DNA of 17,199 bases from RSA11 sp965652565 (GCA_965652565.1 CBFGWL010000063.1:1-17199), one strand, 5' to 3'; shown: positions 6,857 to 14,289, counted from the first letter of the stretch. Numbers and translations: made by a program. Notes: generated from the sequence alone by a model not told the origin.

Positions 6857-8682
6857 CAGCGCCTCCTTCCCCTGCGTGTTCCTCCGCGCCGCCCGCCGCC
6901 ACGGGCGCCCGCGCCCGAGCGCTGCCGGCGCGGCCCGGCGTCGTCGACCGAGACCAGATCCGTCCTTCCCCGCGGCGCCTCGACGCCCTCGACGCGGACG
7001 CGCACGGGGTCGCCCATCCGCAAGGCGCGGCCCGTGCGGCGGCCGACGAGCGCGGTCTCCGTCTCGTTCAGATCGAAGCGCTCCCCGCGCAGCAGGCGGG
7101 CCGGCAGGAAGCCCTCGTAGACGTCGGCGAGCTCACCGCCGAAGCGCACGAACGCGCCGCCCCCCACGAGACCGGAGACCTCGCCGTCGAACTCCGTCTC
7201 CCAGCCCCGCTCGTAGAGCTCGCGCTCAAGCAGGAATGCCGCGCACGCGCGGTCGGCGCGGCGCTCGATCGTCATCGCCTCGCGCTCACGCTCGGAGCTC
7301 CACCAGCCGGCCTCGCGCACCGCGCTGGGATCGGGCTCCTCCTCACCGCCACCGACGGCCGCCAGCAGCGCTCGGTGGGCGATCAGGTCCGGGTACCGGC
7401 GGATCGGCGAGGTGAAATGCGCGTACGCCGGGCTGCCGAGGCCGGCGTGCCCGATGTTCGTGTGCGTGTAGTAGGCCTGCTTGAGCGAGCGCAGCACGAG
7501 AGATGTATACGCCTCGCGGCCGTGTCCGCGACGCGCGGCCTCCGTCGCGACGAGCCGGCTCGCCTCGCGCGCCAGCTCGCCGGCCTGACGGGGCGCCAGG
7601 TCGTCGGGGACGGGCGGCGTGGGCAGATCCAGCGCGGCGAGCTGCTCGATCAGGAACCGAATGCGGTCGGGATCGGGCTGCTCGTGCACGCGGTAAAGCG
7701 TGGCCGCTTTGCGCCGCTCGAGCAGCTCGGCGACCCGCTCGTTGGTGAGGATCATCAGGTGCTCGATGAGACGGTGGGCCTCCGTCTGCGCGACGCCGTG
7801 GGCGCGCACCACGTTGCCGTCGTCGTCGAACTCGAACTCGGGCTCGAACGACTCGACCTCGAGCGAGCCCAGGCGGCGCTTCTCGGCGAGCGCGGCCGCC
7901 GCGGCGCGCGCCTGCGCGAGCGGCTCCGCGACGGGCGCGGGCGCGCGCTTGCGGCCGGCGAAGACCTCGTCGAGCTGGTCGTAGTCGAGCCGGGCGTCGG
8001 AGCGGATCAGGCTGCGGTAGAAGCGGGCGTCGCGGGGCTCGCCCGCCGCGGAGATCCGGATCTCGGCGGTGACCGCGAGGCGGTCCGCGCCGGGCACCAA
8101 GCTGCAGGCATCGTTGGCGAGGGCGCGCGGCAGCATCGGCTCGACCATGCCCGGCACGTACACGCTGGTGGCGCGGCGGCGGGCCTCGCCCTCGAGCCCG
8201 CCCCCCGGGCGCACGTGCGCGGAGACGTCGGCGATGTGCACCCAGAGCCGGTACCCGTCGCCATCGGGCTGGGCCGAGACTGCGTCGTCGAAGTCGCGCG
8301 CCGTCGCCGGATCGACGGTGAACGTCGCGAGGTCGCGCAGATCGCGCCGCGGGGGGCCGATCTCGGGCGCGCGCTCGGTCGCTTCCTCGGCCTCCCGCTC
8401 GAGCGCCTCTCCGAAACCGCGTCGCGACAGGCCGTGCCAGAGCAGGGCGTCCATCACGTCGCGCGCCCGCTTGGGCGAGCCGAGCGCGCGTACCGCGCGA
8501 ACGCCACCCGCCGCGGGCTCGCAGAGCGCCATGCGCCCCGGGCGCACCTCCACCGACCCGCGCACGAGCGCGGCCTGGGGGCCTGGGTCGAGGAGCGGTT
8601 CGGCGACCCGGAAGCGGCCTCTGCGGGTGACGAGCGCGACGTGCCGGCCAAGCGGCTCGCGCGCTCCGCGCTGGCCACTCAT
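6856..8682 (-). CDS. rnr: RNase R/RNase II family 3'-5' exoribonuclease
   Basis: A 608-residue processive hydrolytic exoribonuclease. The RNB domain (about 114-440) opens with FTVDPATARDFDDAV, giving the metal-binding quartet Asp124, Asp130, Asp132 and Asp133. The conserved HFTSPIRRYPDLIAHR is at 422-437. An S1 domain (about 498-580) is followed by a Gly/Arg-rich basic tail (584-608), which fits RNase R better than RNase II. Only about 113 residues precede the RNB domain, roughly half the usual two cold-shock domains, so the N-terminal RNA-binding region is shortened. The ATG overlaps the protease stop in ATGA and no good Shine-Dalgarno is seen, so its translation probably depends on coupling. 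Downstream it overlaps smpB by one base; RNase R degrades non-stop mRNA released by tmRNA-SmpB. Confidence 0.93.
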   Translation of the reverse strand: MSGQRGAREPLGRHVALVTRRGRFRVAEPLLDPGPQAALVRGSVEVRPGRMALCEPAAGGVRAVRALGSPKRARDVMDALLWHGLSRRGFGEALEREAEEATERAPEIGPPRRDLRDLATFTVDPATARDFDDAVSAQPDGDGYRLWVHIADVSAHVRPGGGLEGEARRRATSVYVPGMVEPMLPRALANDACSLVPGADRLAVTAEIRISAAGEPRDARFYRSLIRSDARLDYDQLDEVFAGRKRAPAPVAEPLAQARAAAAALAEKRRLGSLEVESFEPEFEFDDDGNVVRAHGVAQTEAHRLIEHLMILTNERVAELLERRKAATLYRVHEQPDPDRIRFLIEQLAALDLPTPPVPDDLAPRQAGELAREASRLVATEAARRGHGREAYTSLVLRSLKQAYYTHTNIGHAGLGSPAYAHFTSPIRRYPDLIAHRALLAAVGGGEEEPDPSAVREAGWWSSEREREAMTIERRADRACAAFLLERELYERGWETEFDGEVSGLVGGGAFVRFGGELADVYEGFLPARLLRGERFDLNETETALVGRRTGRALRMGDPVRVRVEGVEAPRGRTDLVSVDDAGPRRQRSGAGARGGGRRGGTRRGRRR

Positions 8683-9845
8683 AACTGCTGCTTGAGCTCG
8701 GCCACGGCGGCGCCGAGCGCCTCGTCGCGCGGCGTCTCGGGATCGTCCGCGGCGCGCACGTCGGGCTTGACGCCCTCACCGGCGAGCGAGACCCCGGCCG
8801 CGGTGAAGTACTCGCCGACGGTCAGATCCAGCGCGCCGCCCGCCGGCAGGTGGATCACCTCCTGGAAGGTGCCCTTGCCGTAGGTGCGCGTGCCGACCAG
8901 CTCGGCGACGTCGTGCGCCTGCAGCGCGGCCGCGAGGATCTCGGCCGCCGAAGCGGTGTCACGGTTCATCAACACGACGGTCGGCTGCTCGTCGAGCGCG
9001 TCGCCAACGGCGTCGTAGGTCTTGCGCCCGCGTGCTCGGCCCTCGGTCGAGACGATCTCGCCGTCCTCGACGAAGAGGCTCGCGGAGAGCACGGCCTCGT
9101 TGAGCAGGCCTCCGCCGTTGCCGCGCAGATCCAGGATCAGCCCCTCAGCGCCGCGGTCGCGCAGGCGCTCGATCTCCTCGCGCAGCTCGCCGTGGGCGCC
9201 CTGGCTGAAGGAGGCATAGCGCACGTAGGCGAGCGGGGTGCCCCCGCGGCGGAGCATGCGCCCGTCGGCCGCCGGGATGCGCACCGCCGCCCGCTCGAGC
9301 GTGACCTCGCGCGGCTTGCCGTCGCCGGCCGGATCGATCCGCAGCGTGACCTTGGTGCCCGGCGGCCCCTTGATCTTGGCCGTGGAGATCTCGGACGACT
9401 CGCCGGCGATCGACTCGCCGTCGACCGCTGTGATCACATCACCCTCGCGCAGGTTCGCGCGCGCCGCGGGGGTGTCCGGGAAGACGCTCGCCACACGCAG
9501 GCCGCGAGGCACCTCGCTGACGGTGAGCCCCACGCCGGAAAAGCGCCCGGAGGTCGAGGTCTGAAACGCCTCGAGCGCTTCCGGATCGAAGTAGTGCGAG
9601 AAGCGGTCCTCGAACTCCTGGCGCAGCTCGCGCACCATGCCGCGCACCGACGAGCGCTCGAGCTCCTCGGAGCTGATCTCCTCGAAGTAGTTGGCCTCGA
9701 TCACCTCGCGGGCCTGATCCGGGAGCGGCAGGTCGGCGAAGTCCTCCCCGCGCAGCTCGCGGACCAGCGCCGTCAGGGCCAGCGCGACGACCGCGCCGGC
9801 GAGTACGCCTGAGATGAAGCCGTAGCGCCGTCCGCCGCCGATCAC
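8679..9845 (-). CDS. Membrane-anchored S41 C-terminal processing peptidase
   Basis: A 388-residue CtpA/CtpB/Prc-type serine protease with a Ser-Lys catalytic pair. One N-terminal transmembrane anchor (about 9-28) puts the enzyme outside the membrane. A helical segment (40-95) is followed by a PDZ domain (about 97-170) and the S41 core (about 200-365). LILDLRGNGGG (236-246) is the conserved core strand. Nucleophile Ser299 sits in RDTASAAEI, and Lys324 and Gln328 in YGKGTFQ. The 25- and 29-residue spacings equal those of E. coli Prc and other members. The GTG start shares GTGA with the ftsX stop, and its own stop shares ATGA with rnr, indicating coupling both ways. In Bacillus, ctpB is also linked to ftsEX, but usually alongside a murein hydrolase; none is encoded here. 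The substrate is not known. Confidence 0.93.
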   Translation of the reverse strand: MIGGGRRYGFISGVLAGAVVALALTALVRELRGEDFADLPLPDQAREVIEANYFEEISSEELERSSVRGMVRELRQEFEDRFSHYFDPEALEAFQTSTSGRFSGVGLTVSEVPRGLRVASVFPDTPAARANLREGDVITAVDGESIAGESSEISTAKIKGPPGTKVTLRIDPAGDGKPREVTLERAAVRIPAADGRMLRRGGTPLAYVRYASFSQGAHGELREEIERLRDRGAEGLILDLRGNGGGLLNEAVLSASLFVEDGEIVSTEGRARGRKTYDAVGDALDEQPTVVLMNRDTASAAEILAAALQAHDVAELVGTRTYGKGTFQEVIHLPAGGALDLTVGEYFTAAGVSLAGEGVKPDVRAADDPETPRDEALGAAVAELKQQL

Positions 9846-10750
9846 ACCCGCAAGAAGCGGCGCAGGGTTATCCCGCTTCCGAGTGCGGAGACGATGGTCG
9901 CGGAGGCGACCAGCACGATGACCAAGGGCAGGAAGCCCATCGTCGAGAAGCTGTCCACGAGCTCGAAGTTCTCAGAGAGCGGGTCTACGACCGTCACCTT
10001 TCCGAGCCAAAGTATGGCGACCGCGATCGCAGCGCCCGTGAGCCCGACGATCACGCCCTCGATGATGAACGGCCAGCGGATGAACCAGTTCGTGGCGCCC
10101 ACCAGCCGCATGACCTCGACCTCTCGCCGGCGGGCGTAGATCGAGAGCCGGATGGTGTTGCCGACGAGCAGCAGCGACGCGACCAGCAGCAGGACGGCGA
10201 GGATGCTGAGGACGACCGTGACGGCGCCGGTGACGCGCGTGATCTTGGAGGCGTCCTGGCGCGCGTCGCGGACCTCCTCGATCGCGGGGCTGATCGGCTG
10301 CGGCTTGCCTTCGGGGCCGACCGGCGCGATCGCGTTGGAGACCGCGCGCAGGTTCTCGGGATCGTCGATGTCGATGGCGAACGAGGCCGGCAGCGGGTTT
10401 GCGTTGAGCTCGCCCAGCGACTCGCGCAGGTCGCCCTCGAGGCGGCCGGCCAGGATGTTGGCGGCCTCCTTCTTCGAGACGAAGTCGACGGCTTCCACGT
10501 GCTCGATTGCGAGCAGCTTGCGCTCGAGGGCCTCGATCTCGGCCTTGCTCGCGTCGTCGTAGAGGTAGACGTTGAGGCCGATCTGCTCGCGCACGTCCGA
10601 GGTCTTGTCCTCGCTCGCCTTGAGCACGGGCACGAGGACGCCCAGGAGCAGCGTGGTGACGACGATCGTCACGATCGCGGCGATGCTCGGCGCGGCGCTG
10701 CGGCGCAGCGCGCGGAAGGCTTCCGAGACGAAGAAGATCAGACGCGTCAT
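9842..10750 (-). CDS. ftsX: Cell division ABC transporter permease FtsX
   Basis: A 302-residue FtsX with the family layout: a cytoplasmic N terminus, TM1 (about 19-42), a large extracytoplasmic loop (43-172), then TM2 (173-197), TM3 (226-249) and TM4 (272-291). The conserved cytoplasmic stretch between TM2 and TM3 is present, with RLSIYARRREVEVMRLVGAT at 201-220. FtsX does not transport; it passes ATP-driven movement from FtsE to cell-wall hydrolases through the outer loop. The loop contains an FtsX-typical NVYLYDDAS start (60-68) and an insert with Pro/Gly around 143-155. The ATG at 10750 follows the ftsE stop by 3 bases. The stop overlaps the GTG of the S41 protease, the most direct partner the context offers. 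Confidence 0.95.
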   Translation of the reverse strand: MTRLIFFVSEAFRALRRSAAPSIAAIVTIVVTTLLLGVLVPVLKASEDKTSDVREQIGLNVYLYDDASKAEIEALERKLLAIEHVEAVDFVSKKEAANILAGRLEGDLRESLGELNANPLPASFAIDIDDPENLRAVSNAIAPVGPEGKPQPISPAIEEVRDARQDASKITRVTGAVTVVLSILAVLLLVASLLLVGNTIRLSIYARRREVEVMRLVGATNWFIRWPFIIEGVIVGLTGAAIAVAILWLGKVTVVDPLSENFELVDSFSTMGFLPLVIVLVASATIVSALGSGITLRRFLRV

Positions 10751-10753
10751 CGC

Positions 10754-11611
10754 TTACTCGGTGGGCTCGGGCGACTCGGCCGTGACGCCGAGCTCCTGGC
10801 GCATGCGCGCCGCGAACTCGCGCGTCGACTCGTCGTGGTAACCGCCGGTGCGCTCGTCGCGGACGAGGCGGCCCTCCTCGAGGCCGATCACCCGGCGGCG
10901 CATCTTGTCGACCATCTCGCGGTCGTGCGTGACGACCAGGACGGTCGTGCCGGTGCGGTTGATCCGGTAAAGGAGCTGCATGATCCCGATCGAGGTCTCG
11001 GGATCGAGGTTGCCGGTGGGCTCGTCGGCGAGGAGCAGCGGCGGGTGGTTGACGAAGGCCCGCGCGATGGAGACGCGCTGCTGTTCGCCGCCGGAGAGCT
11101 GGTCCGGGTAGTTGTGGATCTTGGACTGCAGGCCGACGAGGCGGATGATCTCGGGCGTCTTGCGCCGGATCTCCGCGCGGGAGGCGCCGATCACCTGCAG
11201 CGCGTAGGCGACGTTGTCGTAGACGGTGCGGTTCTGCAGGAGCTTGAAGTCCTGGAAGATCGTCCCGATGCGGCGGCGCAGGAGGGGCACCTTCGAGGCC
11301 GGGAGCGAGTTGATGTCGCGGCCCGCGATCAGCACCCGGCCGCTCGCCGGCTCGATCTCCCGGATCAGCATCTTGATCAACGTCGACTTGCCGCAGCCCG
11401 TCGGGCCGACCACGAAGGCGAACTCGCCGCGCTCGATCTCGAGCGAGACGCGCTCCAGCGCGACGTGGCCGCCGGGATAGACCACCGTGGCGTCGCGAAG
11501 CGCGACGATCGGCGGCTTCGGCGTACGGGTGGTCCGTCGCTCGCGAGCGACGTCTGTTGCCCGGCTACGCGTGCGCGCCGGCGTTCGTTTGCGTGAGCGA
11601 GTAAGCGCCAT
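10754..11611 (-). CDS. ftsE: Cell division ATP-binding protein FtsE with extra N- and C-terminal tails
   Basis: A 285-residue ABC ATPase partner of FtsX. Walker A GPTGCGKST is at 69-77, Q-loop Gln120, signature LSGGEQQRV at 172-180, Walker B LLLADEP at 192-198 with catalytic Glu197, and H-loop His229. The helix before Q-loop and FKLLQNRTVYDNV (122-134) are characteristic of FtsE. The usual length is about 220-230. Here a basic Arg/Thr/Pro-rich tail (1-34) precedes the core and an acidic-ended tail (about 250-285) follows it. I read every codon from the ATG to the core and found no ATG, GTG or TTG between residue 1 and Val43, so the long form appears real. It heads the ftsE-ftsX-protease-rnr-smpB operon. 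Only a weak GGAAAG, about 12 bases upstream, serves as ribosome binding site. Confidence 0.95.
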   Translation of the reverse strand: MALTRSRKRTPARTRSRATDVARERRTTRTPKPPIVALRDATVVYPGGHVALERVSLEIERGEFAFVVGPTGCGKSTLIKMLIREIEPASGRVLIAGRDINSLPASKVPLLRRRIGTIFQDFKLLQNRTVYDNVAYALQVIGASRAEIRRKTPEIIRLVGLQSKIHNYPDQLSGGEQQRVSIARAFVNHPPLLLADEPTGNLDPETSIGIMQLLYRINRTGTTVLVVTHDREMVDKMRRRVIGLEEGRLVRDERTGGYHDESTREFAARMRQELGVTAESPEPTE

Positions 11612-11777
11612 CGGGTGAGGTTCTTTCCACAGTCCCCGCCGAGTTCCTTCGCGGCCGTTCCCTGCAACTTGCCGACCGCATCGCGGGTGCGCAGAAGCGT
11701 AGCGAAAAGTGTTAGCGCTTCCTAAGGAATCCGTGAGTACCCGGCAACGGATCCTGCACGTTGCGGGTTCGGCGGAC
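11612..11777 (-). promoter_or_regulatory. Leader region of the ftsE operon
   Basis: This non-coding stretch separates the Rieske gene from ftsE and is the only sizeable gap ahead of the five-gene operon, so its promoter should lie here. On the leftward strand TTGCCG and TAGGAA, 17 bases apart and overlapping an 11-base dyad (TTCCT-A-AGGAA, 11719-11729), are a weak -35/-10 candidate. The dyad may be an operator. The evidence is positional plus weak motif matches. Confidence 0.3.
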
Positions 11778-11795
11778 GACCGCGAGAACGCGATC
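11778..11795 (-). terminator. Possible stem-loop after the DUF2231-Rieske gene
   Basis: In the leftward transcript GATCGCG and CGCGGTC form a 7-bp stem with one U-G pair and a UUCU loop, starting 12 bases after the stop codon. No U-run follows, so termination here is uncertain and read-through into ftsE is possible. Confidence 0.3.
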
Positions 11796-11807
11796 TCCCG
11801 GAGGCGC

Positions 11808-12713
11808 TCAGCCTTCCGGCACGTGGTTCAGGCGGCGCAGCTCGACGATCCCGTCGCGGTCGCGCACCTGGAAGGCCGGCTGCGGGGCAGTCGCGGGCCC
11901 GCGACGCAAGGCGCCGTCGCGCAGCGAGAACCGCGAGCCATGGCAGGCGCACTCGATCTCGTCGCCCTCGAGCTTGCCGACCGAGAGCGAGCACCCGCGG
12001 TGCGAGCAGCGATCGTGGATCGCGAAGATCTCCTCGCCCTGGCGTACCACGAGCACCGGGGTCTCCTCGACGATCACCCGCTCGGGCTGGCCCTCACTGA
12101 GCTGGGAGGCGTCGATTGCGGGGTGCCAGTCGTCGGAACCCGCGTCGTAAAGCGTTTGGTCGACGCCCACGCCGCGCGCGTAGCTGAGGTGGCCGCCGAG
12201 GTAGGCGCCCGCGCCCATCGCCGCCGCGCCGGCCGCCGAGAGCATCGCCCCGCTGCGCCAGCGCCCGTGGCGGCGCATCACGAGCGAGGCGGAGTAGAGG
12301 GCCAGGGCGGTGACGTTGGCGGCGGCGTGGACGACGCCCGTACGCCGGGTCGCGTCGTCGGCGGGCTCCGCGTCGGCCCAGTCGCTCGCGCCGGTCACCG
12401 CCGTCGGCAGCGACGCCGCGATCCCGACGCCGATCAGCTTCTCGGACGCCCGCGAGTTCTCCTCGCCGCCCAGCAAGTCCAGCAGGTTCGCGCTCATCCA
12501 GGAGCCGATCACCGCGTCCGTGAGCAATGGATGCAGCGGGTGGCCTAGCCAGGAGCCGCTGAGCGCATCGCGCAACGCGCCCGGCGAGAGCAGCCCCCGG
12601 ACGGTGCGCCCCACGCTCTGCGCGGGTGCGTCTAGCGCGGTCGCGCCCTCCACCCGCTCCATGAGCGGCTCGGCGGGACTCAGGCGGCGGTGATGCGGAG
12701 GTGCGATGGCCAT
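11808..12713 (-). CDS. DUF2231 membrane domain fused to a Rieske [2Fe-2S] domain
   Basis: A 301-residue fusion. The N-terminal half (about 50-180) is a DUF2231-type membrane domain, with LGHPLHPLLTDAVIG at 56-70 bearing His58 and His61, and about four hydrophobic segments (65-82, 92-110, 127-147, 155-175). The C-terminal half (about 200-297) is a Rieske domain: CSHRGC at 236-241 and CACHGSRF at 255-262 give ligands Cys236, His238, Cys255 and His258. Cys241 and Cys257 match the disulfide pair of high-potential bc-type Rieske proteins, so this centre is probably an electron carrier rather than a dioxygenase-type one. The redox partner is unknown. The ATG at 12713 was chosen because the longer reading frame, to 12809, runs through the neighbour's terminator hairpin. 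No clear Shine-Dalgarno is present. Confidence 0.85.
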   Translation of the reverse strand: MAIAPPHHRRLSPAEPLMERVEGATALDAPAQSVGRTVRGLLSPGALRDALSGSWLGHPLHPLLTDAVIGSWMSANLLDLLGGEENSRASEKLIGVGIAASLPTAVTGASDWADAEPADDATRRTGVVHAAANVTALALYSASLVMRRHGRWRSGAMLSAAGAAAMGAGAYLGGHLSYARGVGVDQTLYDAGSDDWHPAIDASQLSEGQPERVIVEETPVLVVRQGEEIFAIHDRCSHRGCSLSVGKLEGDEIECACHGSRFSLRDGALRRGPATAPQPAFQVRDRDGIVELRRLNHVPEG

Positions 12714-12770
12714 GCGAGGCGCGTACCCGCGCCGTGGCCGCGCAAGCAGGCTGGCGGCTGCGGTGCGGCC

Positions 12771-12804
12771 AAAAGCATGAGGGCCGCTTGCGCGGCCCTC
12801 ATGC
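12771..12804 (-). terminator. Intrinsic terminator of the beta-propeller gene
   Basis: A perfect 13-bp stem (12775-12787 with 12792-12804) is capped, on the leftward strand, by a GCAA tetraloop and followed by four U residues (12771-12774). It starts 25 bases after the stop of the gene ending at 12830. This is a textbook Rho-independent terminator by shape, with a short U-tract. Confidence 0.85.
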
Positions 12805-12829
12805 ATCACCTAGTAGCCGGCGGTCCGGC

Positions 12830-14143
12830 CTACTTGAGGCGCACCGTCACCTTGTCGGCGGCCTTGCGGTTGCCGGCCTTCGCCTTGCCCTTGATCACGA
12901 GCTTGCCACCCGAGGGCGGGTTGCCCTTGAACTTCAGGGCGATCTTCTTCGCCTTGCCGGGCTGCAGGTTCTTGGAGACCTTCTTCAGGCCCTTGCCCGA
13001 GACCGTCACCCGGCACTTGGCGGTGCACGCGGCGCGCACCGCGAGCTTGCCGGCCGCCTGCTTGGCCTTGCCCTTGAGGGTCAGCGTGGGCTGGCGGGAG
13101 AGGCTCACGGCGTACCCGGTGACGACGCCGCCGGCCATGACCACGTGGCGGCCGTCGCCGGAGACCGCGACTCCGTCAGTCAGCGAGACCTCGCCGAACT
13201 GGTCGAAGTCGATCTCCTTGAGCTTGCCGTTCTTGCCGACCTTGAGCGTCCGGACGCCGTTGCCCACGGTGGCGTAGACCGCGTCGTGCGCGGGAGCCAC
13301 GGCGACCCTCGCGACCTCTCCGGCGTCGGTGACCTTGGGGTTCGTGAGCTTTCCCGTCCTGGGGTTGCGCTTGTAGGAGCGCACGCCCTCGTCCGCCGCG
13401 GTGTAGACGCGCTTGCCGTCGGCCGACACGGCGACGTCGCGGATGAACAGCGGGCCATCGTGGGCGCTCACGAAATTGAGCTGACCCGTCTTCTTGGCGC
13501 GCTTGAACACGACGACCTTCGAGCCGGCGGTCACGTAGAGGTGCTTGCCGTCCGCCGAGATGTCCGCTGCGTGAGGACCGCTCATCTGAGGGTTGGTGAC
13601 GGCCGTCTTCCAGTCCAGCTCACCGGACGCATTCCGGTCGAAGACCGCGATCGCGTTGTCGTTCATGCCGGTCACGTAGACGTGCTTGCCGCTAGGCGCG
13701 GCGACAACGTCATGGGCGTTATCCAGGCCGTCGCCGTCAACGATGTCGAACTTCGAGTCGATGTGCGTGAGTTCGCCGTTGGCCGCCCGCGCGTACGCGT
13801 GCACGCTGTCGGAGAGGCTCCCCGTGACGTAGACGGTCTTGTTGTCCGGCGAGACCGTCACCCCGGTCGGGCCCAAGAGCCCGTTACCGCTCTCCGTGTC
13901 GACGAGCTTGAGCTTCCCGGAGTTGGCGTTGCGCGAGAAGGCCGCGACTCCATCAGCCGCAAAGCCAACGCCATAGACGTGCTTGCCGTTGGGCGCGAAC
14001 GCGACGCCCTCGGCGTTCCGCAGCGCGAGGGTCTCGACCGTGTTGACGTGCTTCAGGGCGCCGCCTGGCGCGGCCAGCCCTTGCGCGGCGCACGCGATCG
14101 CGACCACCGTCGCGAGCGCAGCGCCGACCTTGATGCGTCCCAT
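12830..14143 (-). CDS. Secreted seven-bladed beta-propeller (lactonase/YVTN-like) with Lys-rich C-terminal domain
   Basis: A 437-residue exported protein. A signal peptide (about 1-24, ending GLAAPG) precedes seven propeller repeats of the type GVxVSPDGKxVYVTG...VxxFxRN..GKL. Repeats begin near residues 46, 94, 145, 193, 236, 279 and 324. A short C-terminal beta-domain (352-437) is rich in Lys and holds one Cys pair (373, 377) in ACTAKCRVTVSGKGL. Such propellers resemble 6-phosphogluconolactonase and YVTN surface proteins. The signal peptide argues against the cytosolic sugar-lactone enzyme, and no catalytic residues can be assigned, so binding or surface structure is likelier. AGGAGG lies 8 bases before the ATG. 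The gene has its own terminator and appears monocistronic. Confidence 0.85.
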   Translation of the reverse strand: MGRIKVGAALATVVAIACAAQGLAAPGGALKHVNTVETLALRNAEGVAFAPNGKHVYGVGFAADGVAAFSRNANSGKLKLVDTESGNGLLGPTGVTVSPDNKTVYVTGSLSDSVHAYARAANGELTHIDSKFDIVDGDGLDNAHDVVAAPSGKHVYVTGMNDNAIAVFDRNASGELDWKTAVTNPQMSGPHAADISADGKHLYVTAGSKVVVFKRAKKTGQLNFVSAHDGPLFIRDVAVSADGKRVYTAADEGVRSYKRNPRTGKLTNPKVTDAGEVARVAVAPAHDAVYATVGNGVRTLKVGKNGKLKEIDFDQFGEVSLTDGVAVSGDGRHVVMAGGVVTGYAVSLSRQPTLTLKGKAKQAAGKLAVRAACTAKCRVTVSGKGLKKVSKNLQPGKAKKIALKFKGNPPSGGKLVIKGKAKAGNRKAADKVTVRLK

Positions 14144-14208
14144 TCCCGTGTCCTCCTAATCGGATGGCTTGACTGGACGCGATCCTCCGCGAAGGGCCCA
14201 CCGGCGTC

Positions 14209-14232
14209 ATGAGTGGCGGCCACTCATTTTTT
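14209..14232 (+). terminator. Rightward intrinsic terminator with no rightward gene before it
   Basis: ATGAGTGG (14209-14216), a CGG loop and CCACTCAT (14220-14227) form a perfect 8-bp stem followed by a T-run to 14232 (six T counting the stem's last base). The U-tract is on the rightward strand, while both flanking genes run leftward. On the leftward strand the same hairpin is preceded by the A-run and followed by GACGCC. Confidence 0.6.
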
Positions 14233-14251
14233 CGCCGCCCGCGCGCGAACG

Positions 14252-14263
14252 GCTTGATCAAGC
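14252..14263. repeat. 12-bp perfect palindrome GCTTGATCAAGC
   Basis: A fully self-complementary 12-mer lies in the 146-base gap between the transketolase C-half and the beta-propeller gene, about 110 bases upstream of the latter's ATG. It could be an operator for the beta-propeller gene. No factor can be named, and a chance occurrence cannot be excluded. Confidence 0.3.
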
Positions 14264-14289
14264 GGTCTGTGGGTGGGGACGCGGAGCGC

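Noticed and set aside
7375..8883. 502-codon rightward frame opposite rnr
   Set aside because: Antisense to a gene with the intact RNB Asp quartet; no family resemblance.
12714..12809. Extra 32 residues at the N terminus of the Rieske fusion
   Set aside because: This extension would translate the neighbouring gene's terminator hairpin. The ATG at 12713 is a better start.
12830..14143. Calling the propeller a 6-phosphogluconolactonase
   Set aside because: It has a signal peptide and a basic C-terminal domain, and no lactonase active-site residues could be assigned.
12701..14212. 503-codon rightward frame opposite the beta-propeller gene
   Set aside because: The leftward frame has a signal peptide, seven blades, a Shine-Dalgarno and a terminator; the rightward frame has none.
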